DNA from: JARRNJ01 sp037385045
GTDB taxonomy: Bacteria; Pseudomonadota; Gammaproteobacteria; JASBUN01
Reading direction: 5' to 3'
DNA: 64,000 nt
NCBI GenBank assembly: GCA_037385045.1
Contig: JARRNJ010000007.1
Span: 78,470-142,469, forward strand
The notes under the pieces were generated by a model that worked only from the letters and a program-made list of their open reading frames with translations, was not told the origin of the DNA and ran no database searches. Shown here in pieces: positions 25,287-34,414 of this stretch (position 1 is the stretch's first letter; every line of letters begins with the position of its first letter). The translations under genes were made by a program, and so were the position numbers.

Positions 25287-25655
25287 TCAGCCGTTGTCCG
25301 CCTCCAGGGACACGTTCCGGAGTTCGCCGCTCTGGGCGAGCAGCCGATGCAGGGTTTCACAGGTCGCCGCATCCGTGGCGTCGAAGCGCAACCCGAAACC
25401 TTCCGCGTCCCGGTGGGTCACCCGGGCCCGCATGGGCATATTGCGCCCTTGCCCGGCGCCGCGCTGCTCACGCGACATCCACCAGTAGATTTCCACGGGC
25501 GCCCGGCGTTCCAGGTCCGGGGTTTCGGCCCAGATGTACAGTCCGGCCGAGCTGACATCCCGCGTGATACCGGGCGCGAGCGCGGCGCCGTCACGGTAAA
25601 TGATCACCGGTACGGAAAGGGGTATACGGACATTGCTGCGACGTTCGCCCTCCAT
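25287..25655 (-). CDS. PilZ domain protein
   Basis: This 122-residue protein is a single PilZ domain: ERRSNVRIPLSVPVIIY gives the N-terminal Arg motif (RxxxR-like) and TRDVSSAGLYIW gives the D/NxSxxG motif that binds cyclic di-GMP. The effector target is unknown. GGAGGAG precedes the ATG at 25653-25655; the longer upstream frame is not needed. It is the last gene of a loose minus-strand group. Confidence 0.85.
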   Translation of the reverse strand: MEGERRSNVRIPLSVPVIIYRDGAALAPGITRDVSSAGLYIWAETPDLERRAPVEIYWWMSREQRGAGQGRNMPMRARVTHRDAEGFGLRFDATDAATCETLHRLLAQSGELRNVSLEADNG

Positions 25656-25749
25656 GGTTCTCCTCCGCGGCTCGCGGTCCGCCAGGGGTCGGGCCGTTGC
25701 CCTAAGCATAGCTCAAGCGGTCCGGCGCAACCGTTGCGGCAGGCACCGA

Positions 25750-26400
25750 TCAGTCGCTCAATAAAGGCACGAAAAATGCCGCGCCGAAGGCGACCGCTTC
25801 GGGCAGGGTGAACAGGTCGATATGGGCCTCGCCGCCGCGGCGCCACCCGGCGGCCGTCGCCGGGTCGCGCAGAAACACCATTTCCATGCACATGCTGTGG
25901 GCCGCGAACCCCACCGGTGCCTGCCAGCGGATGCCGACGCGCACCTGCTCCGATGGTACCGCCTGCACGATCCGCATACCCAATTGCCGGATATGAATGG
26001 GTGTGCCGGTCACGTGGCAGCGGGATCGGATATCGACCTCCAGGCCAAACATGGCGCTTACCGACACCGCATCGAGGGCGCACATGGCGAAAACCTCGCA
26101 GGCGGGCAGCCGCAATCGGTGCGGCGTCGGCTCGGTAGTCATGGGATAGGCGCCGAGCACCCGGACACGGTCGGTATCGGTTACGATCAGGTCGAGATCC
26201 GCAAGGCGCCCGATCACGCCGCGGGCGTCGTCGATGCCCGGCATGGCGGCAATCTCACCCTCGTCCAAGGGGCGGCCGCGGGTGGCCAGCGACCGCAGAA
26301 CGGCGCGATGAACCGCCACCCATGCCGCCGGCAGGGTCTGCTGGCGTTGCAGCTGCGGCAATTGTCGGTTCAGGCGGGCGACTGCCTCGGCCGTTTCCAT
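25750..26400 (-). CDS. Alkylmercury lyase (MerB)-like protein
   Basis: The 216-residue product resembles MerB: a helical N-terminal part, then FAMCALDAVSVSAMFGLEV, where CALD matches the MerB Cys96-Asp99 pair. SRCHVTGTPIHI follows, then HSMCMEMVFLRDPATAAGW, where the Cys matches MerB Cys159. Those three residues cleave carbon-mercury bonds in MerB. There is no merA, merR or mer transport gene nearby, so the role is uncertain; relatives with copper or other metal roles exist. Confidence 0.75.
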   Translation of the reverse strand: METAEAVARLNRQLPQLQRQQTLPAAWVAVHRAVLRSLATRGRPLDEGEIAAMPGIDDARGVIGRLADLDLIVTDTDRVRVLGAYPMTTEPTPHRLRLPACEVFAMCALDAVSVSAMFGLEVDIRSRCHVTGTPIHIRQLGMRIVQAVPSEQVRVGIRWQAPVGFAAHSMCMEMVFLRDPATAAGWRRGGEAHIDLFTLPEAVAFGAAFFVPLLSD

Positions 26401-26446
26401 GTTGACTACTCCTGTCCGCGTCGACGGGTCGGGGGCCGGCGGCGCC

Positions 26447-26893
26447 TCAGGTCTGCACGACGAAACTGCCGGTGAAACGGACCGCCGGGTTGTCCGCCGG
26501 GCCGATCAGCGTTTGCAGGCGCAGCCGACCCTTGCCCTTGCGGGTCACCATTTTCAGGAACTGGTCCAATTCCTCGGGATCCGGCAGCGTGCTGCAGGCC
26601 TCGAAATCGCATTCGACCGGATGCAGATACGCAATCTCGCTGTGCTGGATGACAATGTGTCCGTCCAGTTGCTGGTCCTCCAGGACCAGGACCATCAAAC
26701 CCCAGCCCGCCAGCACCGCGACCGAGTAGAGACTGCCGCCGAACACGGTCTGTTCGTGGTTGACGTTGGGCGCCAGCGGCGCCCGCAACACCAGTGACGA
26801 ACCGGAATAGCGCACCACCTCGATGCCAACGGCCCGGGTCAGCGGTATCTGTTGATGCAGGCGCGCCTCCAGTCGGCGTTCCCGGTCACCCAC
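26447..26893 (-). CDS. YiiD C-terminal-type thioesterase (hotdog fold)
   Basis: The 148-residue product has a YiiD_C/hotdog layout: LHQQIPLTRAVGIEVVRYSG, then LAPNVNHEQTVFGGSLYSVA, the family signature of the active-site helix. YLHPVECDFEA and a Lys/Arg-rich strand (TRKGKGRLRLQTLI) follow. It probably hydrolyses an acyl thioester; the substrate is unknown. It lies 46 bases upstream of the MerB-like gene. Confidence 0.8.
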   Translation of the reverse strand: MGDRERRLEARLHQQIPLTRAVGIEVVRYSGSSLVLRAPLAPNVNHEQTVFGGSLYSVAVLAGWGLMVLVLEDQQLDGHIVIQHSEIAYLHPVECDFEACSTLPDPEELDQFLKMVTRKGKGRLRLQTLIGPADNPAVRFTGSFVVQT

Positions 26894-26938
26894 CCTCGCC
26901 CCCCGTTGGTTCGTATACCGCGTCGATGATCACGGCGT

Positions 26939-27559
26939 TCACTCCTGCGCCTTGCGGAGGCGGAAAAACGCGAACTTCTGGTCAGCGCCGCCGGGCGTGT
27001 GATGGACTTCGGTGAACGTCTCCTCAAGCATAAAGTTGGATCCCAGCACCGCGCTCAGGCGCTCGGCGTCGTATTGCACAATCGGCAGGCCGCTGCACTT
27101 TTCCGGGCCACCGATCGCAAAGGTGGCGATGATCAGGTGGCCGCCCGGTGCCAGCGCGGTCTCGAGATTGCGCACGTAACGGCGCTGATCCGCGAGGTCG
27201 GTGAGGAAGTGGAATACCGCCCGGTCGTGCCACAGACGAAACGGATGCGGGGCCACGAACTCGGTGATATCCGCCTGCAGCCATTCGACCCGCTGCGCCC
27301 GGTCACCAAGGCGTTTGCGCGCCCGATCCAACGCGGCGGCCGAGATGTCCAGCACCGCCAGACGTCCATACCCGGCCTCCAGCAAACGATCCACCAACGT
27401 CGAGGCACCGCCCCCCACGTCGATCAATGGGTCGTCCCGCCCAACGCCGGTGTCTTCGATCAGGCACAGCGACGAACGCGGGTCGGCCTGATACCAGCTG
27501 ACCTCTTCCGGCGAACGGGTTGCGTATATTTGCTCCCAGTGCTGTTTCGCGTTTTCCAC
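26939..27559 (-). CDS. Class I SAM-dependent methyltransferase
   Basis: The product (about 206 residues) starts near ENAKQHWEQIYATRSPEEVS and contains LIDVGGGASTLVDRLLEAG (SAM motif I), LAVLDISAAAL (motif II acidic residue) and LAPGGHLIIATFA. This type often has WYQ near the N-terminus, as here (VSWYQADP). The GTG at 27557-27559 has a weak GAGG upstream; a TTG at 27598 would add 13 residues without a site. Substrate unknown. It is divergent from moxR. Confidence 0.78.
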   Translation of the reverse strand: MENAKQHWEQIYATRSPEEVSWYQADPRSSLCLIEDTGVGRDDPLIDVGGGASTLVDRLLEAGYGRLAVLDISAAALDRARKRLGDRAQRVEWLQADITEFVAPHPFRLWHDRAVFHFLTDLADQRRYVRNLETALAPGGHLIIATFAIGGPEKCSGLPIVQYDAERLSAVLGSNFMLEETFTEVHHTPGGADQKFAFFRLRKAQE

Positions 27560-27721
27560 GGTAACGGCCTCGCAGTACAATGCTTCTTTGTCCGGCAATT
27601 CTAGCGCAAGTCGCTGGCGCCAACGGCACTTGCGTTATACTGCCCGAAGCGAGTGCGCCGGCGAAAGCGCACACATAAATACAATCGCAACGCTTCGACC
27701 TGCCACCTGAACCGGTAATCC

Positions 27722-28684
27722 ATGCAAACACAAAGGGAATTCCTCAGCCTGCGCCAACACCTCGAGCAGGTCATCGTCGGCCAACCGGACCTCATCGATC
27801 GCCTCATGATCGGCCTGCTCACCGGCGGCCACATTCTGCTCGAAGGGCCGCCGGGGCTGGCCAAGACCACCGCCGTGAAGGCGCTCGCCGGCGGGGTTCA
27901 CGCCAGTTTTCAGCGCATCCAGTTCACTCCCGACCTGATGCCCGGTGATGTCACCGGCACCGATATTTTCGATCCCCACGACGGCGCCTTCCGGTTCGTG
28001 CCGGGGCCGATTTTCCACCACATCGTGCTTGCCGATGAGATCAACCGCGCGCCGCCGAAGGTGCAATCGGCGCTGCTGGAGGCCATGCAGGAGCATCAGG
28101 TCACCGTGGGCGGTGTCACCCATGGCCTGCCGGAGCTGTTCGTGGTCATGGCGACCCAGAATCCGCTGGAGCAGACCGGCACCTATCCGCTGCCCGAGGC
28201 GCAGCTGGACCGCTTTCTCATGCATGTAGTGCTCGATTACCCCAGCGCCGACGAGGAACTGGCCATCCTGCGCCGGGACCGCAAACTGCATTACGGACAG
28301 GACCCGAGCCCGGTCAGCTCGCCGCTGCAGCCGGAAACGGTACTGCAGGCGCGGCGGGAGGTCGCCGAGATCCACGTGGACGAACAGCTCGAGCGGTACA
28401 TGGTGGCCCTGACCGGCGCCACCCGGCACCCGGAACAGTGGGTGGGGGAATGGAGGGATTTCGTCGCCGTCGGCGCATCGCCGCGTGCTTCGCTGGCGCT
28501 GCTGCGCGCGGCGAGCGCCCTTGCCTATCTTCGCGGCCGCGCTTATGTGATACCGGAAGATATCATCGACGTGGCGCCGGACGTGCTGCGCCACCGCGTA
28601 ATTCCCGGCTTCGAGGCGCGCGCCGCGGAGGTCGGCGCCGACGCTATCGTGCGCGGGTTGTTGGAACGCATACCGGTACCCTGA
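27722..28684 (+). CDS. moxR: MoxR-family AAA+ ATPase
   Basis: The 320-residue AAA+ protein has Walker A LEGPPGLAKTT at about residues 40-50, MPGDVTGTDIFDP, Walker B IVLADEINRAPPKVQSALLE at about 101-120, and sensor 1 VMATQNPLEQTGTYPLPEAQ. MoxR proteins act as chaperone-like ATPases with VWA-domain partners. It heads the moxR-DUF58-DUF4381-batA-batB-batD operon, with 11 bases to the next gene. Confidence 0.93.
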   Translation: MQTQREFLSLRQHLEQVIVGQPDLIDRLMIGLLTGGHILLEGPPGLAKTTAVKALAGGVHASFQRIQFTPDLMPGDVTGTDIFDPHDGAFRFVPGPIFHHIVLADEINRAPPKVQSALLEAMQEHQVTVGGVTHGLPELFVVMATQNPLEQTGTYPLPEAQLDRFLMHVVLDYPSADEELAILRRDRKLHYGQDPSPVSSPLQPETVLQARREVAEIHVDEQLERYMVALTGATRHPEQWVGEWRDFVAVGASPRASLALLRAASALAYLRGRAYVIPEDIIDVAPDVLRHRVIPGFEARAAEVGADAIVRGLLERIPVP

Positions 28685-28695
28685 TTCGCCGCGGT

Positions 28696-29655
28696 ATGCT
28701 GATGCAAGTGCCCGTCCACCTTCGCCGCACCCGCAAGGATATCACCCGCCAACCACTGCTGGAGCGAGCGGATATCCTGCAGCTGCGCCATTACGTGACC
28801 AGCTTTCGTGCGTCGGCACCGGAACCGACGCGGCTGGTACGCCAGGCCGGCGCGGGCGAGGCTGCATCCCATCACCGGGGTTTGGGTACCGAGTACGAGG
28901 AGAGCCGCCCCTACCAGCCGGGCGATGATGCCCGTTTCATGAACTGGCGGCTCACGGCACGCACCGGCGAACCGTTCATGAAGGTGTTTCGCGAGCCGCG
29001 GCGCCGCACGAGCATGCTCGTCGTCGATCGCCGTTCCGGCATGCGGTTCGGCACCCGCACCCAGCTCAAGGCGCGCCAGGCGGCGCAGGCCGCAGGGCTG
29101 TTGGCTTTCGCGTCGGTGAGCGAAAACATGGCCCTTGGCGCTTTGCTCATCGACGCGCACCCGCAGTGGGTGCAGCCACGCGGCGGACAGTCCGCGGCAT
29201 TGGAGATCGTATATCGGGCCGCGGCACCTTGCCCGCCGAAACGCTCGTCCATCGAACCGTCCTGGGGGCAGCTGCTGAAGCAATTGCCCGGCATGCTTCC
29301 GTCCGCAAGCTCCGTGGTGTTGATCAGCGACTTCCTCGACCTGGCGCCCGCTGATCGCCGACCGCTGTTGAATCTGTGCCGCGCCCACGACGTGCTGGCA
29401 ATTCAGGTGCTGGACCCCGCCGAGCTGCAACTGCCGGATGCGGGCCCCCTGGCATTGACATCCCCCGGGCGCTCGACGGAGGTAGACATCGACAGTTCCG
29501 ACCCGGGACTACGCGCCGCCTATGCAGCGGCCGCGGCGGACTACCTGGCACAGCGGGAACGGCTGTTGCGCGAGTCGGGCGCGGCGGTGCTGCGCGTCCT
29601 TACCGACGAACCGCTGGCGGACGTCGCCCCGCGGGTCCTATCGGTCGAATACTGA
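28696..29655 (+). CDS. DUF58 domain protein
   Basis: The 319-residue product has the DUF58 signature GTEYEESRPYQPGDDARFMN followed by WRLTARTGEPFMKVF, and a VWA-like half (SMLVVDRRSGMRFG). These proteins accompany MoxR in bacteria and are needed for its function, though the chemistry is unknown. ATG at 28696 is chosen; a second ATG six bases later (28702) is equally possible. Confidence 0.87.
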   Translation: MLMQVPVHLRRTRKDITRQPLLERADILQLRHYVTSFRASAPEPTRLVRQAGAGEAASHHRGLGTEYEESRPYQPGDDARFMNWRLTARTGEPFMKVFREPRRRTSMLVVDRRSGMRFGTRTQLKARQAAQAAGLLAFASVSENMALGALLIDAHPQWVQPRGGQSAALEIVYRAAAPCPPKRSSIEPSWGQLLKQLPGMLPSASSVVLISDFLDLAPADRRPLLNLCRAHDVLAIQVLDPAELQLPDAGPLALTSPGRSTEVDIDSSDPGLRAAYAAAAADYLAQRERLLRESGAAVLRVLTDEPLADVAPRVLSVEY

Positions 29656-29656
29656 C

Positions 29657-30109
29657 ATGGCGCCCGCATCCGGCAATCATGCTGCGGCGACGGCCGCCCT
29701 GATCGACATCACGCCGCTGCCCAAGCCGCCGCCCTCCCCCTGGCCGCTGGTGGTCTCGGGTACCGGCGCAGTGGTCCTGGTGCTGGCCGTGGCGTGGTGG
29801 CTGCGCCGCCGCCGATCGTTGCCTCGCGTGCAAGCCCGCCGTCTGCTGCGGCGCACGCACCAGCGCTTTTCCGCCGGCACCCCGGATCCGCGCCGTTGTG
29901 CCTTCGACATCGCCCACGCGCTGCGCCTGGCGATCGGTCGCTCGCGCCTGACACCGGAGACCCCGCCGGCCGCCGCGGACGACGTCGAACGATGGCGCAG
30001 CTTCATCGTGCAGTTGCAGCGCGCCCGGTTTGCACCCCAGCCCCTGACCGCCGAAGACATGGTGGCGTTATTGGCAGAGGCCCGCCATTGGATGGGCCGG
30101 CGCCCATGA
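29657..30109 (+). CDS. DUF4381 membrane protein
   Basis: The 150-residue product has DITPLPKPPPSPWPLVVSG followed by a membrane helix (AVVLVLAVAWWLRRRR) and a cytoplasmic helical domain, the DUF4381 layout. It begins with one base of spacing after the DUF58 stop and overlaps batA by four bases. It is a standard member of the Bat operon, of unknown function. Confidence 0.82.
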   Translation: MAPASGNHAAATAALIDITPLPKPPPSPWPLVVSGTGAVVLVLAVAWWLRRRRSLPRVQARRLLRRTHQRFSAGTPDPRRCAFDIAHALRLAIGRSRLTPETPPAAADDVERWRSFIVQLQRARFAPQPLTAEDMVALLAEARHWMGRRP

Positions 30110-31122
30110 CCGGTGGGCAGATCCAGTTTCTGAACCCGGCGTGGTTCTGGCTCCTGCCGGGATTGGCGGCCGCGGCATGGCTGCTGCGCCGCCGCCTCGA
30201 GCACGCGGCAACGGCGCCATCCGGCGCCCGGCAAAACCGCTTCACGCACCCGTTGCTGCTGCGACTGCAACTGGCAACCGAGCTGCGGGGCCGTGCCGGC
30301 TCCCGGCCGGGGCGCTGGCTGTACTGGCTTGCGTTCGCCTGCTTCGTCACCGCGCTGGCGCAGCCGCAGCGCATCGGCGAGCAGCTGCCTGTGCCGCCGC
30401 CGCACCGGGACATCACCCTGGTGGTCGATGATTCCATCAGCATGGCACTGCGCGACTATGTGCTCGACGGCAGGCCGATCACGCGCATGACCGCGCTGAA
30501 GGGGATTCTGGGACGCTTCGTCAGCCGGCTGCACGGCGACCGGCTGTCTGTCGTGGTGTATGGCGACCATCCCTATACCCTGGTGCCGATGACCGAAGAT
30601 CACGGACTGGCGCAGAAGATGCTGGCACGTCTCAGCATCGGGCTGGCCGGACGCACCAACGGGCTCGGTGAAGCCGTCGCCCTGGCGGTGAAGCAGTCCA
30701 GTGCCGCACCGAAAGCCCGGCGCGTGCTGATGCTGTTCAGCGACGGCGCACGGCCCGTGGGGCCGGTTGCCCCGCGCGCTGCAGCAGCACTGGCCGCCGC
30801 CCACAAGATCCGTCTCTACACCATCGCCATCGGTGCCGTCGGTGGGTCGAGCGCCGCAAAGCAGGCCGCGGGTCTGGTTTACGATCCCGCCGACCGGGCC
30901 CGTTTGCAGCAAATGGCAACCATGACCGGCGGACGCTATTATGCCGCCCGCGACACCGGCTCCCTGGCGCGGGTGATCCGGGACATCGAGCAGCTGGAAC
31001 GGCCATCGTCGCCCGCCAAGCCGCGTCGTCTGCGCCAAGCGTTGTACCCGTGGCCGCTGCTGCTGGGCCTGCTGCTGCTCGCCGCCGGGCAGTGGCGCGA
31101 CCTGCGCCGGGGTCGGTCGTGA
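30106..31122 (+). CDS. batA: BatA-like VWA domain membrane protein
   Basis: The 338-residue product has an N-terminal helix pair (FLNPAWFWLLPGLAAAAWLL, then LYWLAFACFVTALAQ), a von Willebrand A domain with MIDAS motif VVDDSISMA (DxSxS) at about residues 105-113 and a C-terminal helix (LYPWPLLLGLLLLAAG). VWA domains bind metal and partner proteins. The start overlaps the DUF4381 stop, and the stop overlaps batB (GTGA). Confidence 0.87.
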   Translation: MTGGQIQFLNPAWFWLLPGLAAAAWLLRRRLEHAATAPSGARQNRFTHPLLLRLQLATELRGRAGSRPGRWLYWLAFACFVTALAQPQRIGEQLPVPPPHRDITLVVDDSISMALRDYVLDGRPITRMTALKGILGRFVSRLHGDRLSVVVYGDHPYTLVPMTEDHGLAQKMLARLSIGLAGRTNGLGEAVALAVKQSSAAPKARRVLMLFSDGARPVGPVAPRAAAALAAAHKIRLYTIAIGAVGGSSAAKQAAGLVYDPADRARLQQMATMTGGRYYAARDTGSLARVIRDIEQLERPSSPAKPRRLRQALYPWPLLLGLLLLAAGQWRDLRRGRS

Positions 31123-32951
31123 ACGTCGCCGTGGCGTTGGGCCAGCTGCAATGGCGTGAGCCGCTGTGGCTGTGGCTGCTGTCGGCTCCCTTGTTGCTGC
31201 TGCTGTGGCAACGCTGGCGCCGTCGCCGCGGGCGGGCCTACGCGCAGCCGCAGCTGCTGCCATGGGTGGCGTTGGGCGATGAACGCGGGCGCTTGCGGCG
31301 CCTGTTGTCGCCGATGACGGCACGCTGGCTCGCCTGGTCGCTGCTGGTGGTGGCCGCGGCCGGGCCCCGCGTCGCGTTGCAGCTGCCCAGCGAGGCCTTG
31401 CGCAACGGCGTCGACGTAGTGGTGCTGTTGGACGTTTCCCGTTCCATGGCCGCGGCCGACGTCGCCCCCGATCGGCTGCGCCGGGGCATCATCGAGCTGC
31501 AACAGCTGTTGCCGGACATGAAAGGCGACCGGGTCGGCGTGGTCGTGTTTGCCGGCCGTCCTCACTTGCTGGCGCCGCTGACGTTCGACCGCGCGGCCGT
31601 GCTGCATTACCTGGACTCGCTCAAGCCGGGCCTGGTCCCCAGTGCCGGCAGCCGCCTGGCGCCGGCACTGGCGTTGGCGCAGAAGACCCTGGCCAACGGG
31701 CGCCGCCGCGCCCGCGCCCTGTTGCTGGTCAGCGACGGGGAATGGTCAGACGCACCGGGCGCGCGCCGCAAGCGCCTGCAGCAGGCCCGGCGGCTACGCG
31801 CCGATGGTGTCCGGCTTTATGTGCTGGGCGTGGGTACCGCCGGCGGCGCCGGTGTACCGGACGGCCACGGCGGCTGGCTGCAGTTCCAGGATGCACCGGT
31901 GCGCAGCCGTCTGCACGCAGCGGCGCTGCAGGTGCTGGCCGACGCCGGCGGCGGCCGCTATTCGCCGGTGACGGTGGACGACAGCGACTGGCAGGTGCTC
32001 TACCGGAACGGCATTGGCAGGCTGGCGACCCATACCTTTTCGGCGCAAGAGGCCAGGCGCATTATCTGGCGCGAGTTGTATCCCTGGCTGTTGCTGCCGG
32101 GGATCGTATTGTTGTTCCTGTCGCTGTACCCCGTGGGGCGGTGGCGGTCGACCGGGACGGCAGCCGCCGTGGCGCTCTGTATCCTGCTGACCGGCACGCC
32201 CCCCAATGCCCGGGCGGCCGATCAAGCCGGGCTGCTGCGCCAGGCCTATGCCGCCTATCAGCGGCATGATTATGGAACTGCGCGCGCCGTTTACGAGCGC
32301 CTGCCCGGGTACGCCGGGCGTGTGGGACAGGCAGCCAGCGCCTATCGCCTCGGTCGCTACCAGGAAGCCGTGCGCCAGTACAGCCAGGCGGTACTGGCAG
32401 CGCAGAGTGACCGCGAGCGCGCCGAGGCGTTGTTCGATCTGGGCAACAGCCAGCTTCAACGCGGCGCGTTCGACCAGGCCATTGACGCCTACCGCGACGC
32501 CGCGCGCTATCGCGACCCCTATCCCGCCGCCGCGCACAACCTGCAACTGGCCCGCTTCCTGCGCAAAGCCGTGCAGCACCGCCAGCATGCCAGCGTCCTC
32601 GGCCGTCAGGGCGGCCGCGGCGCCGACGTGGGGGTGGGCGCATCGAGCCTGACATTGGGCGCCAAGACGCCGCCCGCCGCCAGCCGCGGCGCGCAGCGTA
32701 CCGTTCCCCTGGATCTGTCGACGCTCATCGCCCGCGGCGAGCGCCGCGCCCGGGTGATGCGTCAGGACCACTCCACGCGCGGCACAGGACTCGGAAGCGC
32801 GACGCCGCGACAGCTGGCCGCCGCGCGAGCGGCGATGAAGCGGCTGCAGGACGATGCGGCGCCGTTGTGGCGCAGCCTGTTTGAACGTGAAGAAGGCTTC
32901 GCGGCGCCGGTGACCTCGCCGCAAACCATCAAGGGCGTGGCGCCATGGTAG
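31119..32951 (+). CDS. batB: BatB-like VWA and TPR domain protein
   Basis: The 610-residue product is a fusion. Residues about 1-330 are BatB-like: LWLWLLSAPLLLLLWQRW, a MIDAS site LLDVSRSMAAAD, VVFAGRPHLLAPLT. A membrane helix near 320-340 follows. Residues about 365-490 are tetratricopeptide repeats in the BatC style (AYAAYQRHDYGTARAVYERL and ALFDLGNSQLQRGAFDQAID). The tail is low-complexity. Fusion of BatB and BatC is common in gammaproteobacteria. GTG is used as start, overlapping batA. Confidence 0.85.
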   Translation: MNVAVALGQLQWREPLWLWLLSAPLLLLLWQRWRRRRGRAYAQPQLLPWVALGDERGRLRRLLSPMTARWLAWSLLVVAAAGPRVALQLPSEALRNGVDVVVLLDVSRSMAAADVAPDRLRRGIIELQQLLPDMKGDRVGVVVFAGRPHLLAPLTFDRAAVLHYLDSLKPGLVPSAGSRLAPALALAQKTLANGRRRARALLLVSDGEWSDAPGARRKRLQQARRLRADGVRLYVLGVGTAGGAGVPDGHGGWLQFQDAPVRSRLHAAALQVLADAGGGRYSPVTVDDSDWQVLYRNGIGRLATHTFSAQEARRIIWRELYPWLLLPGIVLLFLSLYPVGRWRSTGTAAAVALCILLTGTPPNARAADQAGLLRQAYAAYQRHDYGTARAVYERLPGYAGRVGQAASAYRLGRYQEAVRQYSQAVLAAQSDRERAEALFDLGNSQLQRGAFDQAIDAYRDAARYRDPYPAAAHNLQLARFLRKAVQHRQHASVLGRQGGRGADVGVGASSLTLGAKTPPAASRGAQRTVPLDLSTLIARGERRARVMRQDHSTRGTGLGSATPRQLAAARAAMKRLQDDAAPLWRSLFEREEGFAAPVTSPQTIKGVAPW

Positions 32952-34414
32952 CCGCCGGCCGGCTTCTGTGCCTGTTGGCGCTCTGGGCTGCGGCCTGCGT
33001 CGCTGCCGCCGCTCCGCGCCTGACGCTGCACCTCGAGCATACACAGACGTCCCTGGGAATGCCGTTGACCGCAACGCTGCACGCCGTGGGGATGACCGCC
33101 GACCTGACCCGAATCGATTTGCGGCCGTGGCGCGAGCCATTCCATGTCATCGTCAGCGGGCACAGTGCGCGAGGCGCGGGCGACGATGCGACACAGACCT
33201 TGCGGCTGCAGTTATACCCGCGGCGGGTCGGGACCCTGACACTCGCGCCTCTGGCGCTGGCTGGCGTCAAAACGACCGCGTCCCGGGTCATGGTCCAGCC
33301 GCCGCGGTTCGCCGGTGCGCGGTTGGCGGTACAGACCCACGTCTCCGGGCGCACGCCGTGGCAGCGTGAGCAGGTGCTGGTCACCATCCAGGTGCGGTCG
33401 CCGGATCTGTTTTTCGGCCTGGAGACGGACGCCGCGCCCGCCATCGACGGATTCCGGGTGATTCCGTTGCCGGTGCAGCGCGACCGGGTGCGCATCGACG
33501 GCGTGGAATATGCCGTGCGGCGCCTGGGTTGGGCCCTGTTTCCGCTGCTGCCGGGCAAGCAGACGCTGGAATTGCCGCCGGTGCGCTACGTTGCCAACGG
33601 CATCGCCAGACGCGTGTTCTTTTTGCCGGTGCAGCATTTGGCGGTCAAGCCCCTGCCAGCCTACATCCCGCCCCAAGTGCCGGTCGGCGCCGTCTCGGCC
33701 CACGCCGATACCGCGTCGGGCGACCTGGCGCGGGTGGGACACCTGGAATTCTGGCATGTCACGGTAACGGGGCGCGGCGTGCCCGCCGACTGGTTGCCGC
33801 CGTTGCTGAGCGGGATTCACAGCGATGCCGGACTGGCCGTGTTTCCGGCCTTGTCCCACCGCGGCGAGCAGCCGGACACGGTCGCCGGCGTGCGGGCCCG
33901 CGTGCGCTATGACATCCCTTTCAAACCGCTCAGCAACGGCCGGGTGAAGCTGCCGGCCCTGCGGTTGCAGTATTTTGATCCCGACAGCGGCCGCTTGGTG
34001 ACCACCCGGCTGTCGCCCCCGCGGCTGTTTGCCCTGAGTCTTCCGGTGTTGCTCAGCGTCGTGGCGCTGGCGTTGATGCTGGCGGGTGGCGGGGCGTGGC
34101 TGCTGCTCCCGCGCCTGGCGGCACGGCTGCGCAGGCGCCGCGCGCGGCGGGCCGCCCTGGCCGCTTTGCGCACCAGCCGCGAGCCGCTTGCGGTGCGGCA
34201 GGCGCTGCAGCATCTGGCCGTCGCTGAAGGCTGGGGCGAACCGCCGACGCTGCGCGAGTGGTACCAGCACTGGCAGGCGCGGTTTCGCCCCGACCCGCAA
34301 CTCTGGGGGCTGTTGCAGAAGCTGTCGCAGATCCGCTACGGACCCGGACCGTCAGCCCTGCCGACCACATTCGTCGAGACCTTGCACCGCCGCCTGAGCC
34401 ACCGCGGCGGCTGA
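32945..34414 (+). CDS. batD: BatD-like exported membrane protein
   Basis: The 489-residue product has a signal peptide (VAAGRLLCLLALWAAACVAA), several beta-rich domains (LTLHLEHTQTSLGMPLTATL; FHVIVSGHSARGAGDDATQT), a membrane helix near residues 361-390 and an Arg-rich cytoplasmic tail. BatD proteins sit mostly in the periplasm. It overlaps batB by seven bases and ends the operon. Confidence 0.85.
   Translation: MVAAGRLLCLLALWAAACVAAAAPRLTLHLEHTQTSLGMPLTATLHAVGMTADLTRIDLRPWREPFHVIVSGHSARGAGDDATQTLRLQLYPRRVGTLTLAPLALAGVKTTASRVMVQPPRFAGARLAVQTHVSGRTPWQREQVLVTIQVRSPDLFFGLETDAAPAIDGFRVIPLPVQRDRVRIDGVEYAVRRLGWALFPLLPGKQTLELPPVRYVANGIARRVFFLPVQHLAVKPLPAYIPPQVPVGAVSAHADTASGDLARVGHLEFWHVTVTGRGVPADWLPPLLSGIHSDAGLAVFPALSHRGEQPDTVAGVRARVRYDIPFKPLSNGRVKLPALRLQYFDPDSGRLVTTRLSPPRLFALSLPVLLSVVALALMLAGGGAWLLLPRLAARLRRRRARRAALAALRTSREPLAVRQALQHLAVAEGWGEPPTLREWYQHWQARFRPDPQLWGLLQKLSQIRYGPGPSALPTTFVETLHRRLSHRGG

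Noticed and set aside
29677..31323. Long minus-strand frame over the Bat operon
   Set aside because: It is a repeat-rich (Ala, Arg, Gln) shadow of batA and DUF4381.
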